Notes under the pieces: generated by a model
Databases searched by the model: none
Told to the model about the DNA's origin: nothing
The model's input: the letters and a program-made list of their open reading frames with translations, nothing else
Shown here: in pieces, positions 47,701 through 60,648 of the stretch
Layout: each line of letters begins with the position of its first letter
How positions within the stretch are numbered: the first letter of the stretch is position 1
Source: Paratinospora sagittata
Lineage: Eukaryota; Streptophyta; Magnoliopsida; Ranunculales; Menispermaceae
Direction: 5' to 3'
Length of the DNA: 64,000 bases
Assembly: GCA_035771175.1 (NCBI GenBank)
Contig: CM069598.1
Coordinates: 3,393,931 to 3,457,930, forward strand
Program-made: the position numbers and the translations under genes

Positions 47701-48759
47701 TAAAAAATATTTTCGGATCTCAATTAACCAAACGTGTTTTTCAATGTTTCAAATTTTTAAATACAGTAAACTATACTAAACCAAGTCAATTTAAGTGCAT
47801 AGGGGATGTTTGAAATATTGGTGAGGGGCCTCTTTCAAGTAATACATGTGTCTAGATTGGTATGGACATATGGACATTCTTTAGGGAAAGCTGAAGCTAT
47901 TGGTTTCAACAGCTTCCTCACTTATCTTTCATCATTTATTTTTCTAAATTTAATGATCAGTGATCATGCTTACATGCGTCACAACCTAATCTATTTTTTC
48001 AAAGGTAGACCTTCCTTCCTTATAATTAAGGTGAAGGGCAAATCTAATTAAGCTAGCTCATAAAAATTATTTATCTTACATTATTTTACATGCACTATGC
48101 ATGAGTTCTTCCATTGACGCTTTCATTCATTCTTTAAAAAAAAAAAAAAAAAAAAAAAAACATGTGAATTATTTAAACAGCCCAAAGTATGTACAGATTT
48201 CCACAAGCCTATGTCATGGCCACTTATTTATATTTTTTGTAAATATTTAGAACTAATTAATTGTAGATCAAATGCCTGTTCAAAGGTATTATTATATCCA
48301 ATAGATTATCTAGCAAATTTCATTATTACTTCACTTACCAAATGTATAGCTTAGGCGCTCATTTTATAATGAATTGTTGCAGTAGATCGTTGTTCTTCAC
48401 CTAGCTTATCTTCTAAAATAGCTCCATTTGTATTTTTCAAGTGAATAAATATTTCATGATGACCCACCCCATTCCTTGAACCCATTCCTTGAACTACAAA
48501 CTATTCAAAAACATGATGAGAAATCATCGTTCAAGTGGAATTCTTGCTAGTTTGAAGTTGCGTGTTTGATCAAATAAATTTAAGATAATATTTGAATCTA
48601 ATTTCTTAAAGACTTAGATAAAAGACTTTCTAGTTAACTTGAGAAAATGTTTGAATGCAAAACTCAATTTAACTAAGTTTTTTCTTAATTACATAAGATT
48701 AATTATATGAATATGTTTCTTCTATTCTAATTTATTAATGGCTAAGTTGATATTTAAAT

Positions 48760-48792
<33 letters not shown>

Positions 48793-49479
48793 CATAATCC
48801 AATAGGATGAAGACAAATTTTATGTTATTTATTTAAAAGGAGAGGTTAACATTGAAACATAATCCAATGGGATGGAGAGATACAAATTTTATTTTATTTA
48901 GTTAAAAATGAGGGAAACCTCCTCAATTTAACTTTGAAAAGGATAAAGTTGACACCAAAAAACTTAGGCCACTTGTAGCTTAAGTAATAAAACACCTCTA
49001 ACGAAGTTAGTTAGAAACGATTTTGTCTAGTAGTTTTGGGTAATGATAGTATCCATTTGGCAACAATCCACTTCATGAAGCATGAGTTTCAATCACTTTA
49101 CTATCTTGTTAACTCAATCTCGAGATTTAAACCTTAATCTTACTCATACTCAATTTTTTAACTAAATCAACTGAGTTACCACTGTTGATATGTTGATATT
49201 TATGAATATTTTGTATATATAGTTGATCCGATTTTAAAATTTAAAACTTTTTATTTTATTTTATTTTATTGTTATTTTTATTTTTATTTTATTTTTGACG
49301 CGAGCGATATGACCGAGTTAATTAGGCTGAAACTCAGAAAAATCTGAACTCAGTCAGTCAAGTGGCGCTAAAGCATTTCCGCGAAAACTCGTTATCCACC
49401 ACACAACACCAACACCAACACCAACACCAACATTAACGCCATTCATCACTTCATTTAGTAGTAGCAGTGCGAAGAAGCC
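44796..49479. other. Intergenic region between Mo25 and threonyl-tRNA synthetase
   Basis: The Mo25 leader and promoter lie at about 44796-45000 (pyrimidine/GA-rich, with 'ccctagggttt' near 44976). The rest is AT-rich DNA with A-runs at 46540-46560 and 48137-48160 and a (TA)n tract at 48765-48790. A MITE-like element lies at about 47585-47790. Short frames here show no homology. Near 49396-49430 is a (CAACAC)n stretch in the likely 5' leader of the synthetase. Confidence 0.5.
47585..47790. mobile_element. MITE-like element, member 1
   Basis: Starts near 'tgtttggttcgtaattcaaa' and ends near 'accaaacgtgttttt', giving short inverted 'tttggt/accaaa' ends. The interior ('attagaata', 'aaaaacttag', 'tttttaaaaaatattttc') matches a second copy at about 58460-58665. 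Confidence 0.45.
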
Positions 49480-52400
49480 ATGCTTGTTCTTCACAGAATG
49501 GCCGCTTCGCACTTTCTCTTGGCTTCTTCTCTTCGATTAGATTCAGCTAAAACCTCTCTCTTAAACCCTTACTCGTTGTTTCTACCATCTTCGCCATTGA
49601 AGAAGAATTTCTCGTCAATTCCGAGAAGGAACTTCGTTAACAGAAGTAGGGTTTACGCGAAGAATGGTTCTAAGGATAGAGGGTTATTGCCCTCTTCTGC
49701 GCTCGCTGTTGATTCGAGGGAGGAGACAACAGCAGCAGAACCCGAAGTGGAGATAGGGAAGGAGAAGGTTGTTCTTCCCACCAATGAGTCCTCGGAGAAG
49801 TTGCTGCGAATTCGGCATACTGTAAGATTGATTGATTTCTTTTTCTTTTTTTCTTTTTTTCTTTTTCTGTAAATTTGATGAATTTCGTGTTCGATTTCTG
49901 TTTGGAGATTTAAGGGTGGGGGAAATGATGGAATTGTGTTAAAAATGCTATTTTGATACGAATTGGAACACGTCTGCAACTGTTCAATAGGATTCTCATT
50001 ACTTGTGTCTTGTAATTTTTTACCTAATTTTTGTTTAGGAAATGGAAAATTGGTAGCCCACCTTGGCTTCCTTAGGAAAATTCATCCTTTTAACTGATAT
50101 GTTTTTGTAATGTCCAATATGAATGAATACTAATATAAAAGGAAACGTGCCATCTTGCAAAAATGTTGTTCTTAATTCGGCATAAAAAGAGAGATTCATT
50201 GTTTCAATTTATGTGTTAAATTAATTTCATACTGTATGTATGTAAGAGATTTTACTTTTATTGAATCTATGCGTTAAAGTTTTTCATCATTGTTTCATGT
50301 CATGCCTACAATCATAAACATATTTTCACTTGGTGGCACTGGCACTGGTGTAATTTATCTGTGATACATTGCAGTGTGCACATGTAATGGCAATGGCTGT
50401 TCAGAAGCTCTTCCCAGATGCAAAAGTAACCATTGGACCGTGGATAGAGAACGGGTTTTATTATGACTTTGATATGGAACCTTTAACTGACAGAGACTTG
50501 AAGAGGATAAAAAAGGAGATGGTAAGTGAAGTCTGGTTATTTGCTTCTTTTTTTTTTTTTAATTTGTGTTTACTATGGTTGAAAAAATATTTATTAGCTT
50601 ATGGTTTCAGGGTATGGAATTTATTTCTCACATCATCTGTAGGAACGTATCATCAACCGAAATTTACCATTGATAAGAGAAGAGGTTTCCAGAGGTGAAG
50701 CTGGAAAGAGAATAATGGCTGTAAATGAACCTTACAAAATTGAAATTCTGGAAAGTATCAAGGAAGAGCCCATCACCATCTATCATATTGGTTAGTATCC
50801 TGACTTCATCTTTTTTTTTTATTCTCTTTGGTTTCTTAATTTGGTAGTTATTAATTTCTTTATGTTTCCATAAGTAAATACCACTTGAAATTTTATAAAT
50901 AACAATGTGATCAGCCATGTTATACAGAGCATAATTATGGGCAAGTAACAAGTAACACAACCTAGGAAGATTATGATGATGATAAGATCGTTAAGGCTGA
51001 TGGTTGGGCAAACTAGAAGATAAAATTGTGAATAAACTTATATATAATGTGGATTCCAGGTAATGAATGGTGGGATCTCTGTGCTGGGCCTCATGTTGAT
51101 TCTACTGGGCACATAAATAAGAAAGCTGTTGAACTTGAATCTGTTGCTGGGGCTTACTGGAGAGGGGATGAAAAGAATAAAATGCTGCAGAGGATTTATG
51201 GCACAGCATGGGAGACAGAAGACCAGTTAAAAGCATACATTTGCTTCAAGGAGGAGGCAAAACGCCGAGATCATAGACGTCTTGGGCAAGAGCTCGATCT
51301 GTTTTCTATACAGGTAGCTTATTAGAAATGCATTTGAACTTTGTCGTTATCTAGTGATATATACTTCAAAAGCTTTACTATATTATAGATATCATGAGTT
51401 GCTTATGATTTGCAGGATGATGCCGGTGGTGGGCTAGTGTTTTGGCACCCAAAGGGTGCCATTGTTCGGCATATCATAGAAGATTCATGGAAAAGAATGC
51501 ACATACACCATGGTTATGATCTGCTGTATACTCCCCATGTGGCGAGAGCGGATCTCTGGAAGATAAGTGGCCACCTTGACTTCTACAAAGAGAATATGTA
51601 TGATCAAATGGAAATCGAGGATGAATTCTATCAGCTGCGACCTATGAACTGCCCTTACCACATTCTAGTTTACAAACGAAAGTTGCATTCTTACAGAGAT
51701 TTTCCTATTAGGTTTGCTGAATTGGGAACTGTGTATAGATATGAGCTATCTGGAAGTTTACATGGCCTATTTCGTGTTAGAGGTTTCACACAGGTATGCT
51801 CTTATCTATGATTTCTATCATGTACAAGTCATTCTCTATTTAGATACTGACGTCTCAAGTTTTAGTTGTTAGAGTTGGAAATTTCACTGGAAGACAAGTC
51901 ACCGTAGTATATATAGAATATCTTATTTGGAATAACATTGTGTTTGATGCATGACTTTACCATGTATAGTATAATTGATCCTACTTCTTCGATCTATTGC
52001 AGGACGATGCACATATATTTTGTTTAGAGGAGCAAATCAAAGATGAAATCAGGGGCGTCTTGGATCTAACAGAAGAGATCTTACTGCAATTTGGCTTTGA
52101 CAAATATGAAGTGAACCTCTCCACGAGGCCCGAGAAATCTGTGGGAGGCAATGATATATGGGAAAAAGCAACTGCTGCCCTTAGAGATGCTTTAGATGAT
52201 AAGGGCTGGGACTACCAAATTGATGAAGGCGGGGGTGCTTTTTATGGGCCAAAGATTGATCTCAAGATCGAGGATGCTCTTGGAAGGAAGTGGCAGTGCT
52301 CAACCATACAGGTGACTTCTTTACTTTATGCTAGCAACACCATCTGCAAGTATTAACCCATGTTTTAATTACATGCTGGGGGATTACGATATGATCTAAC

Positions 52401-53039
52401 AAATACCAAATGCCTTCTCTGCTATGTTAATAGGTGGATTTTAACTTGCCTCAGCAGTTCGATATTACTTATGTTGGCTCTAACTCAGAAAAGAAGCGGC
52501 CTATTATGATCCACAGAGCAGTGCTTGGATCATTGGAACGCTTCTTTGGGGTCCTCATAGAGCATTATGCTGGTGATTTTCCACTATGGCTTTCCCCAAC
52601 CCAAGCCCGAATTTTACCTGTCACAGACACACAGGTCTGTCTTAATTATTCCAGTTCTGCTAAGCTAATTCAGCTTTTTATCCATTGTTATTGAACTATT
52701 TAACATGACATCTTCTCTTTCTCTTGATGTAAGATTGCCATTTCACTTTGAAGCTCACATCACATATGCATTTTTCAGCTTGAATACTGCAACGAGGTGG
52801 CTAGCCAACTAAAAGCCAATAATATCCGAGCTGAAGTTTGCCATGGCGAGCGGTTGCCAAAGCTCATAAGAAACGCAGAGAAGCAGAAGATTCCATTAAT
52901 GGCAGTCGTGGGGCCCAAAGAAGTTGAGACTCAATCTGTTACTGTTAGATCTAGGTTTGCTGGGGAGCTTGGAACCATGAACGTTGACGACTTCATAAGC
53001 AGAATTAAATCCGCCAATGAAAACAGAAGTTCATTTTAG
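49480..53039 (+). CDS. Threonyl-tRNA synthetase, organellar (chloroplast/mitochondrial)
   Basis: Charges tRNA-Thr in plastids and/or mitochondria. Eight exons: 49480-49821, 50375-50521, 50643-50790, 51060-51313, 51416-51793, 52003-52311, 52434-52634 and 52779-53039, giving about 679 aa. The Ser/Arg-rich first 75 residues look like a transit peptide. The editing domain follows ('[18 protein letters not shown]', and '[10 protein letters not shown]' with Cys and His ligands). The class II catalytic core has '[15 protein letters not shown]', 'MNCPYH' (C376), motif 2 '[14 protein letters not shown]' (H427) and motif 3 '[14 protein letters not shown]' (H553). C376, H427 and H553 match the zinc site of bacterial ThrRS. 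An anticodon-binding domain starting '[15 protein letters not shown]' completes it. No TGS domain is visible before the editing domain. The closest named match from memory is Arabidopsis At2g04842. A second Met at codon 7 is an alternative start. Confidence 0.95.
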
Positions 53040-53549
53040 ATCAGATCTTGCAGCAGTGGATGGAAATCCTGATAATTAGCAGGACCCATTTGTGGGATTA
53101 TTTTTTGATTTACTGTAAAAACAGAGAGAATAATAAATAGAAAAAAAATTATTGAGAAGAAAAGCATTGTATATAAGATACCTTGAAATATTTCTTTATA
53201 ATTCATATGCATCTTTGAAATGAGACTTATCTTGGTAGCCAATAGCCTATTCATTTCAATTTTTTGGATTGGAAGGAAAATTTTTCTTCTTTTACACCAA
53301 GAATAAGAGGTTAAAGGCAGTAACTTTGCTACTGATCAAGAAGAAAAAATTAGATACATAACATTGGAAAAACTTTGTATGGTAAACATGCTCAATCATT
53401 CTTAATATTGAAGACATTTAACGAAGCAGCATACAAAATAGGGTAGACAAAAGAAGCCACTCTGTATGTATATGTGTATTTATATGAACAAAAAGAACTG
53501 CTGAGTCTCCTAATTTCATGTTTCACTTCTTCTGGTGTACCAAAACTGC

Positions 53550-56235
53550 TTAGTGATGGAACTTGAACTGCCTGCCAAAGTTCATCCATTGTTCTACTGG
53601 TTCATTTGTCCCAAAAACATAGACTCCTGCAAATAACAAAGAGTATATATATCACATACCTTCATATTTACATAAAAACAAGGGAAATAAGAGATTAATC
53701 TTCAAGCAGAAAACAGAGCACCCTGCAACTTACCCAGTGAAGGCATTAAAATTGCTAGTATTAACATTCCAGCTATTTTAAGTGGCAACCCAACCTTGAT
53801 CATGTCTTTCACCTCAATATGCCCAGTGGTAAATCCTACTATATTTGAAGGTGTACTTGTTGGCATTAAGTATGCAAATTGTGCTCCAATTGCTCCTGGA
53901 ACCATGAGGAATAATGGGTGTACATGCATAGTTTTTGCTACTTGGATAAGAAGAGGAAGAACAAGAGTCGTGGTTGCGTTGTTTGATGTGAACTCAGTGA
54001 TGATCCCGCTTATAAGACACACAGCCGGCGCAATTGTAAGATAAGGAGCTTTCTCCAAGAAGTCAAGACTAGCAGATAAAATGTTTGCGAGGCCGCTAGT
54101 TCGGACACCGTCGGCAATGGCAAAACCAGCTCCTAGTAGCAATATTACATTCCATGGAAGCTTCTTGCACTTGTTCCAATCCATCAACTTCTCTCCCTTT
54201 TGCTTCCCATTCGGGATTATGAATAGCAAAGTTGCCATCAAAACCTGGTTTGAATGGAACAAACCTGAATAATGAATTACTTCATTATTTATAAGTAAGT
54301 GTTTTATATAGGATCTTGATTTTACTTACACTAGCAGTGCCATCACCGACGCGTCCATGAAAGAGAGCACCCCAGCCAGGAATATCTTCAGTTATGTTTC
54401 TTGTCATCCATAAAAGTACAAGCAACTGGAATCAAAACACAGCTCAAGTTACATATCAGTGTTGTAAAATATGACACTTTAATCTGCAATTTATTTTTCT
54501 TAGAATCCCAACTTACAGAAAACACAGCTACCACCATCTTTTCTGCAAAAGACATGGAACCTGCAAAACACAGCTCTCTTGGATCAAAAACAGAAGTTCA
54601 CCAATATGGGCCTCAACAGATGCTCAATATAAAATTTAACCAATTATCCAAAAATAAGAATTTCTCATCAAGATGTCCATAATATATTTTTGCATTTATC
54701 CTAGTTATGTGTAAACAGAGATATGCATCATAACACCATAAATCATAAGTAATCAAAGAAGTGTAAGCCACATCTAGTTCTCGGGGTAAGACACCTCACC
54801 CACCTTCAATAAGGTTAGATTTCAAGTTTTTTTTTTCTATGGCAGTAAGTCGAGTACATATTCTCCTGGCCATCGAACTTACTTATTAGAGTCCCAATTA
54901 TCTTTGATCATTCCAATGTTGGAAGTAAATGAAAATTAAAAGGGTATTGGATAGACACATGATGGGCTTTTCGACCGCACGTATCAACTTCGGATTGGGC
55001 TTTGTTGCCCACTTAAGGACACCAAACCTTTTGGGACAATGTACCTAGTCTTACCTTAATTATAAATATATATGTATTTCGAATTTGAAATAGTTTGGAT
55101 TTCACATATATTATATTAAAATTTGCTCAATTTTGTTTCCAAGGAAAATTAAGGTCCTTACCAAGCATTTGAAGCTCCCTTCTCAAATGGGCTTTATCCA
55201 TGTAAGGAGAAATAGCATTTGCAGTACCCTTTGAGCAATACAAGAGGCAAAGTATCACCCACAACACAACAAACAATAGCACAGCCATAGGGACTGCAAA
55301 GAAAGACCATGTTGCAAAGCTAATTGCCTTTGCCTCTGGGAAATAATTCTTCCACATCCCCACCAATATCAAATTCACACCAGTACCAGTCAGTGTGCTT
55401 ATCCCACCGATTGCCGTCGCATATATCACTCCTAAAACCACCCCTTTGCAGTACTTCCTTACTGTCTCCTGCCCGTCTTCCCCCGACGGAAGCCTCTGCA
55501 ATATCCCTGTCGCCACCGGCATCATGATCACCGCCGTAGTGACGTTGTGCATCCACATACTAACAAAAAATGTCGTTGCACATATACCCAGCAGCAGTAG
55601 TTGTGGATTCAAAGGGTCTCCACAGAACAACAGAGTAATCTGTGGTAATAATAAATCAAAAACAACAAGACCCATAAAGAAAAGAAAAAAATCTGTAAAA
55701 ACCAATAAATTAACACAGAAAATGAAAATTTCAATTACTACAAATTAAGGGTACTTATTAGTTAATCAATTAATTGATTTGAACTTACATTTAAAGCCAG
55801 TCTTCTATGAATATTGTAATGCTCAACAGCAAGAGCAAGGATGAAGCTTCCAAGAACAAGGGCAATAACATCATCCATGTAAGTTTTTGCAACATCATCA
55901 GCTGAAGAAATTCCAAACAGAGGGAACAGATACAAAGGAGCCATGGAAGTCACTGGCATTGGTACTGCTTCAGTGATCCACCACAAGAACACCCATGCAA
56001 GCACTGCTAACATGTTCTTGCTGGTTTCAGGAGCATCAAATCTAACACAGAAAAAGATTATCATGCATGACAAGGGTCCCAAAAGAATGAAGAAAGTATT
56101 GGGTGTAAAAATGGATTTCAGATGTGAAATGCAGCTCTGATGAGAGCTTGTTTCAATGTTGTCATGTTCGTGAAGTGGTAGAAGAGGAGATTTTGAATCA
56201 TCTGAGATTGATTGAAATCTGTGATCTCCATTCAT
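53550..56235 (-). CDS. TDT: Tonoplast dicarboxylate transporter (DASS/SLC13 family)
   Basis: Moves malate and related dicarboxylates across the vacuolar membrane, affecting cell pH and organic acid storage. Exons in transcription order: 56235-55789, 55639-55162, 54560-54517, 54425-54330, 54244-53734 and 53626-53550, total 1653 nt or 550 aa, close to Arabidopsis TDT (At5g47560). About a dozen hydrophobic helices are seen. Family motifs are '[12 protein letters not shown]', '[18 protein letters not shown]', '[13 protein letters not shown]', '[16 protein letters not shown]' and '[16 protein letters not shown]', covering the two substrate/sodium-site repeats. The N-terminal 45 residues are hydrophilic and cytosolic. 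The short last exon adds 'YVFGTNEP' and a basic tail. It converges with the synthetase gene, the two stop codons being about 510 bp apart. Intron 2 (54561-55161) has AT-rich, possibly inserted DNA. Confidence 0.95.
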
Positions 56236-56539
56236 TTTTTTGGTAGAGAAAGAAACAGAGAAAAAGATGAGGAACAAAAGGAAGCCAATTTTGCTTTTTT
56301 TGTAGCTCAATGAGGAACAAAAGTATGAAATGAAGACCGTGAAAAAAAAATTCGAAGTCAAAGTTTAACTGATATAAGCTAATTTTTGGACCATTGAATT
56401 CTAAATGGATGGTTCTGATTGTTTATGAATGTGTCGATTTGATAAAAGTTTTACTCAATTCATACGTGGCGCTCTTAGCTTCATTTCTGCCAAGTCAGCT
56501 TTTTTGCTTGAAAGAGTTGGGGGGGCAATGAGGAGCTTA

Positions 56540-56632
56540 CACGTGGTGGGTACCCACATCATTCATTACAAACAATAGTAAGGTGTGCATTATTATGGCT
56601 GGCGGGTTTTAATTGACAACAGAGTACACGTG
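56540..56632 (-). promoter_or_regulatory. Two CACGTG (ABRE/G-box-like) sites upstream of TDT
   Basis: CACGTG words at 56540-56545 (CACGTGGT context) and 56627-56632 (CACGTGTC context) lie 305-400 bp upstream of the TDT start. They could mediate abscisic-acid or light responses. This is inferred from motif and position only. Confidence 0.35.
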
Positions 56633-57600
56633 TCAACACAGGAGTGGTTGGGATTCAATAATTCTTCCTAGTAATAAGTTGATTGCTAATTATTAGTAAA
56701 GGACAACGCGAAACATATCTCCCAGATGCATGGATCTTCAACGAGTGGCTCAGCTTTCTGCCACTTGGCTGAATAAATAGTTCAATCATCAATCATAGAG
56801 ATCAGTTAGTCAAAATTCTCGTATTAATCAAGAACCGCCAATGGTCTAATTATGTATTTAATTAGTTATTGTAGAGATATATGTCTTGTAACCATCAAAT
56901 GATTCTATTGGAGATATTGTACTTTTATAGATGAAATATTCACAAAATTTTGCAACCATAAAAGTTTTGTTTTAAATATTTGTGTGACGATCACATATAT
57001 TGATGGCTCAAAAATTTAATTCTATGTCAATATTTCAATGTGCATAAAAATTTGCAGAATAAATAAATAATTTTTGTTTGATATATGATTGACCTTCATG
57101 CATATATATCATTATTGAAGGTAAAAATAATTTTTAATTTTGCTTAACAATCAATTTTAAGAGTTTTATTATTTTCCTCAATTATGGATTTGTCCGTTCA
57201 ACTTCTCTTCTTAAATTTAAAATAATAATATAACTTTTGAGTAAGAAGAAGTTTTGAACATGATAAGGTTTGATAATATAATTTGACTGATTGAATTTCG
57301 ATTCAAAAGATTAAAAGTTTATTAGTTTTTCTAAAGGTTGAGGTTATAGAGAAAGTGATTGAAAAGACAACTTAATTTTAATATTAAAGGGGATAACACA
57401 TCATGATTAGCATCAACGAAACCTAAACAATTAATATTAACTGATAACGCACGAAACTATATAATTTAATATGTAAGGTGGTCCTTCCCATTAATCAACC
57501 ACAAGGCAACAATCGATTTCGCAAGGTCACAAGAAAGACAGATTTCTTTTCTTTCTATGACGTCTTAAGTTTGAATATTAGGAAGAGACTTATTTTTATG

Positions 57601-57728
57601 GTATGAGTGGGGTGAGGCAGCCTTAACGTGAGTTGAAGCCCTTGTCTTATGGGTACGTACGAGGGTATGAGTGGGGTGAGGCAGCCTTAACGTGAGTTGA
57701 AGCCCTTGTCTTATGGGTATGGACGAGA
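57601..57728 (+). repeat. 64 bp tandem duplication
   Basis: Units 57601-57664 and 57665-57728 are identical except near their ends ('cgtacgag' against 'tggacgag'). Both contain 'gtatgagtggggtgaggcag' and 'cccttgtcttatgggta'. Confidence 0.9.
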
Positions 57729-58459
57729 ATACTTATACATTACTGAATAAGATACCATTATATTTTTTTAATGGCATTCATTTACCTAAGGTGAAGCCTC
57801 GTATCGTAGCTATTAACTAAGATATTATCATATATCTTGAAACTCTTGTATTGTGACTACGTGTGGACGCTAATATATTATTAAGTAAGATATTTCTGTA
57901 AGATATTTCTTTAATAGGCATACGTTTCGGTAGATTAGGCGATTTGATGTGTAATACCTATACCACTTGAATTTTAAAATAAAAAATTATTATTATTATT
58001 ATCAATTAATTAAGATTTACATGAAATATATGTGTACAAGTGCCACGTCATAATAGTCTACGAAGCTGGCCTTTTCATGTGACCTAAACAATAATTGATA
58101 CTTGGCGATATGAAGTTGCATTATTTTTATACATATCCATCCATCCATCCATCCTTGTTGTAATGCTTTCTTTGGATAATTGAAAACCACGTAGCCGAAA
58201 GCAAGCGGTTCGACACCTACAATGAAAATAATAATGCATTTTTCGGTAGTTCCTTTCATCCTTTGGCTTGGCTCTCTCGTACCAGACAATATGCTTTAAT
58301 GTGAAAGCTTGTTACCCAAATCTTCGTCATCACATAAAATACAAGTTAAACCATATCTTACATGCATTAATTAGTATCTATAGGTCACAAAATTTTGCAA
58401 CAAGTTACTCCTTGGACTATGCCCATATATCTAAAATACCAAACTTGAGTGTAAGACCA

Positions 58460-58665
58460 ACGCTGCATTTAGTTGGGGATTTAAAAATTAGAATATAGTT
58501 AAAAAGTAAAAATTTAGAAAATGATTTTTTGTTATTTTTTAAAACAATATGTTTCTTTTGTTAAATATTAAAAAACTATTTTTCAATCTATCAAACCAAA
58601 AAAATTTTCTATTTTTTAAAATTTGAAATAAAAATAAATAAATTTAAACTCCAAACCAAACGAGA
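58460..58665. mobile_element. MITE-like element, member 2
   Basis: Begins near 'tttagttggggatttaaaaa' and ends near 'ccaaaccaaacgagat'. It shares 'aattagaata', 'aaaaatttag' and 'aaacaatatgtttcttt' with 47585-47790 in the same order. Confidence 0.45.
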
Positions 58666-58777
58666 TTTTGTAATACAAAGTTCAATCTTTCTTATCTAGA
58701 ACTTTTTGTAAGGATAGCTTTGTGTATTTATTTTAATTATATAATATATAGCTTGAGGTCCTATTATATAAGACATT

Positions 58778-59067
58778 ATGCCGCAGCTTAGCCTTTCCAA
58801 CTTGGTAAATGAGTGTAGAAGACTCCTTCAAAGAGATTGGATAGTTCAAGTTGAGCACATTTACAGAGAAGGTAATAAAGCAGCTGACTATTTGGCTACT
58901 GAGGCTTTGAAGTTCAATCGGGGAGTGTGTATCCTGTCTTCCCCTCCCCGTGGGTTATTCAATATTTTGAGGGAAGATGCAACTGGGGTTACTTGGCCTA
59001 GGAGAGTTCGAGATGTAGTGTGCTAGTTGTTCTTATTGGGTATTTTCCCTCTTTTTCTTTCCAAAAA
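58778..59067 (+). mobile_element. Very short 5'-truncated LINE fragment (RNase H end)
   Basis: An exact 12 bp target duplication, ATATAAGACATT, lies at 58766-58777 and 59068-59079. The 290 bp between encodes the C-terminal part of an RNase H-like domain ('LVNECRRLLQRDWIVQVEHI', 'YREGNKAADYLATEAL') and stops at 59024-59026. A short A tail precedes the second repeat. It is a dead-on-arrival insertion. Confidence 0.85.
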
Positions 59068-59079
59068 ATATAAGACATT

Positions 59080-60648
59080 TGAGGATATATTATGAATTTA
59101 AAAAGCATCGAGGTCTATAATTTTATGAAACATAGTACATAGGAAGACGCAATCTATAACTTAAAAGTTTGATTTATTTTTTATTTTTTATTTATAAATA
59201 AGTTGAATTTGGGCTCATGGGTCTTGAACTATCCATATCAGCTCATGGCTCATGGGTCTAGAACTAAATGAGTTGAATTTGGGCTTGTTAAAGCAATCCA
59301 GTGTCATATTGGGCCCCCAACCAAAGCCTGCAAGGCTATTCCAAATTCTAGGGCGTTGAGATAGGAATTTTCAGCCAGTTACGGACTTACGGTTCAGTCT
59401 AATGCCTGTTAATATTAAATGTATATTAAAAAGTTATATAAAATGTTTATATTATATATCAACAGTGGTAACAACGTTTGTTAAAAAATTTAGTATAAAT
59501 AGAGTTGAGATTCTAGTCTCAAGTTCGAGTCTGGGTACATTCTCATTTATCCATCTCTATTGGGAGGGTCATCCTAAACGCCTATGTCATGCTCTAGTAC
59601 GAAAGGATTACTTTTGCCTAAAGAAAAATATGACACTTCTCGAATACTGAAAAATCGGTAATAAAAAAAAAATATTGTGTAAATTTGTGGTTGTGTTCCA
59701 ATTGGAAAAATATGTTTATATGCAGTATTTGAAACTTGGGTTAGAAATTGATTTGTATGTTGTGTCATAATTGAATAATATGTATGGAAATACAATAAAA
59801 TTGGTGATGCTCATAAGGTGTCTTGATTATTGCCCATTAGAGATGTTTCTTCTTAGAACTCTTTGATAATTGTTACAATAAAGAATGGACTAATTCCAGC
59901 AGCTTGTTTCTAATTTTTATGCATTTATTTACTTTTAGTCAAACTTGGTCGAATGTCTACGATGGGTTAAGTTCTCCAAAGGCCTTAATAAATGGGCACA
60001 AGGGGATGTTACTTTTATCATAAATTTTAAAATTACTCACCACTTTTAAATATAAAATTGTCTAATAATTTTATATAAAAATACTTTTATAGGTAATTTG
60101 ACAATAAAGTACAATTTTTTTTCTTTTGTAATGTTAGTAAATAAAAGACTTATTTTAAGAATTTTTTTTTTTTGTAATTTTTAGCCTCTTTTATTTTTAT
60201 TTTTTTAGTCAGTTTAGCCCTTTTTTATTTTATTTTTTATTTATTTTTTTACTTTTGGCCCCTTTATTTATTTATTTATGTTTTGGTAACTTTCAACTAC
60301 ATCCTCCCCTTTCAAATACATAGATTAACCATGGATTTTGGTAATTAATGAGATCCTAATCTTTTATATTTTTCACATTTAATGAAATCACACAACTTTT
60401 TTTTAATAGAGAAAAATGATATAATATATAACTCGATGTATGATGGTTGCATTAATCAAATAGCAATGTGGGCTTGAGATGGGTCTCATTCAAAATTTCT
60501 TGAGCACAATCCCAAATAATAAATTTGTATATAACGCATTATATTTTTCTAATAAATAACAACCAATACAACTTTTATTTCATTACCTTGCATAAAATAA
60601 ACCCCGCAAACCCCTAAAAAAAAAAAACAATTAATTAAAGAAAATTAA
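59080..60648. other. AT-rich intergenic region downstream of pirin
   Basis: No supported gene. 59200-59290 repeats 'gggctcatgggtct' and 'agttgaatttgggct'. Near 59510-59535 'ctcaagttcgagtctggg' resembles a tRNA-type B box and may mark a SINE remnant. 60180-60290 is T-rich low complexity. Confidence 0.45.

Larger units (their letters stand above)
56700..58765. other. Intergenic region upstream of TDT
   Basis: AT-rich with no supported gene. It contains a 64 bp tandem duplication (57601-57728), a (CCAT)n run near 58135-58153 and a MITE-like element at about 58460-58665. Confidence 0.5.

Noticed and set aside
44796..49479. Search for a cystatin gene expected from Arabidopsis synteny
   Set aside because: No 'QxVxG' type cystatin motif was found in frames between Mo25 and the synthetase.
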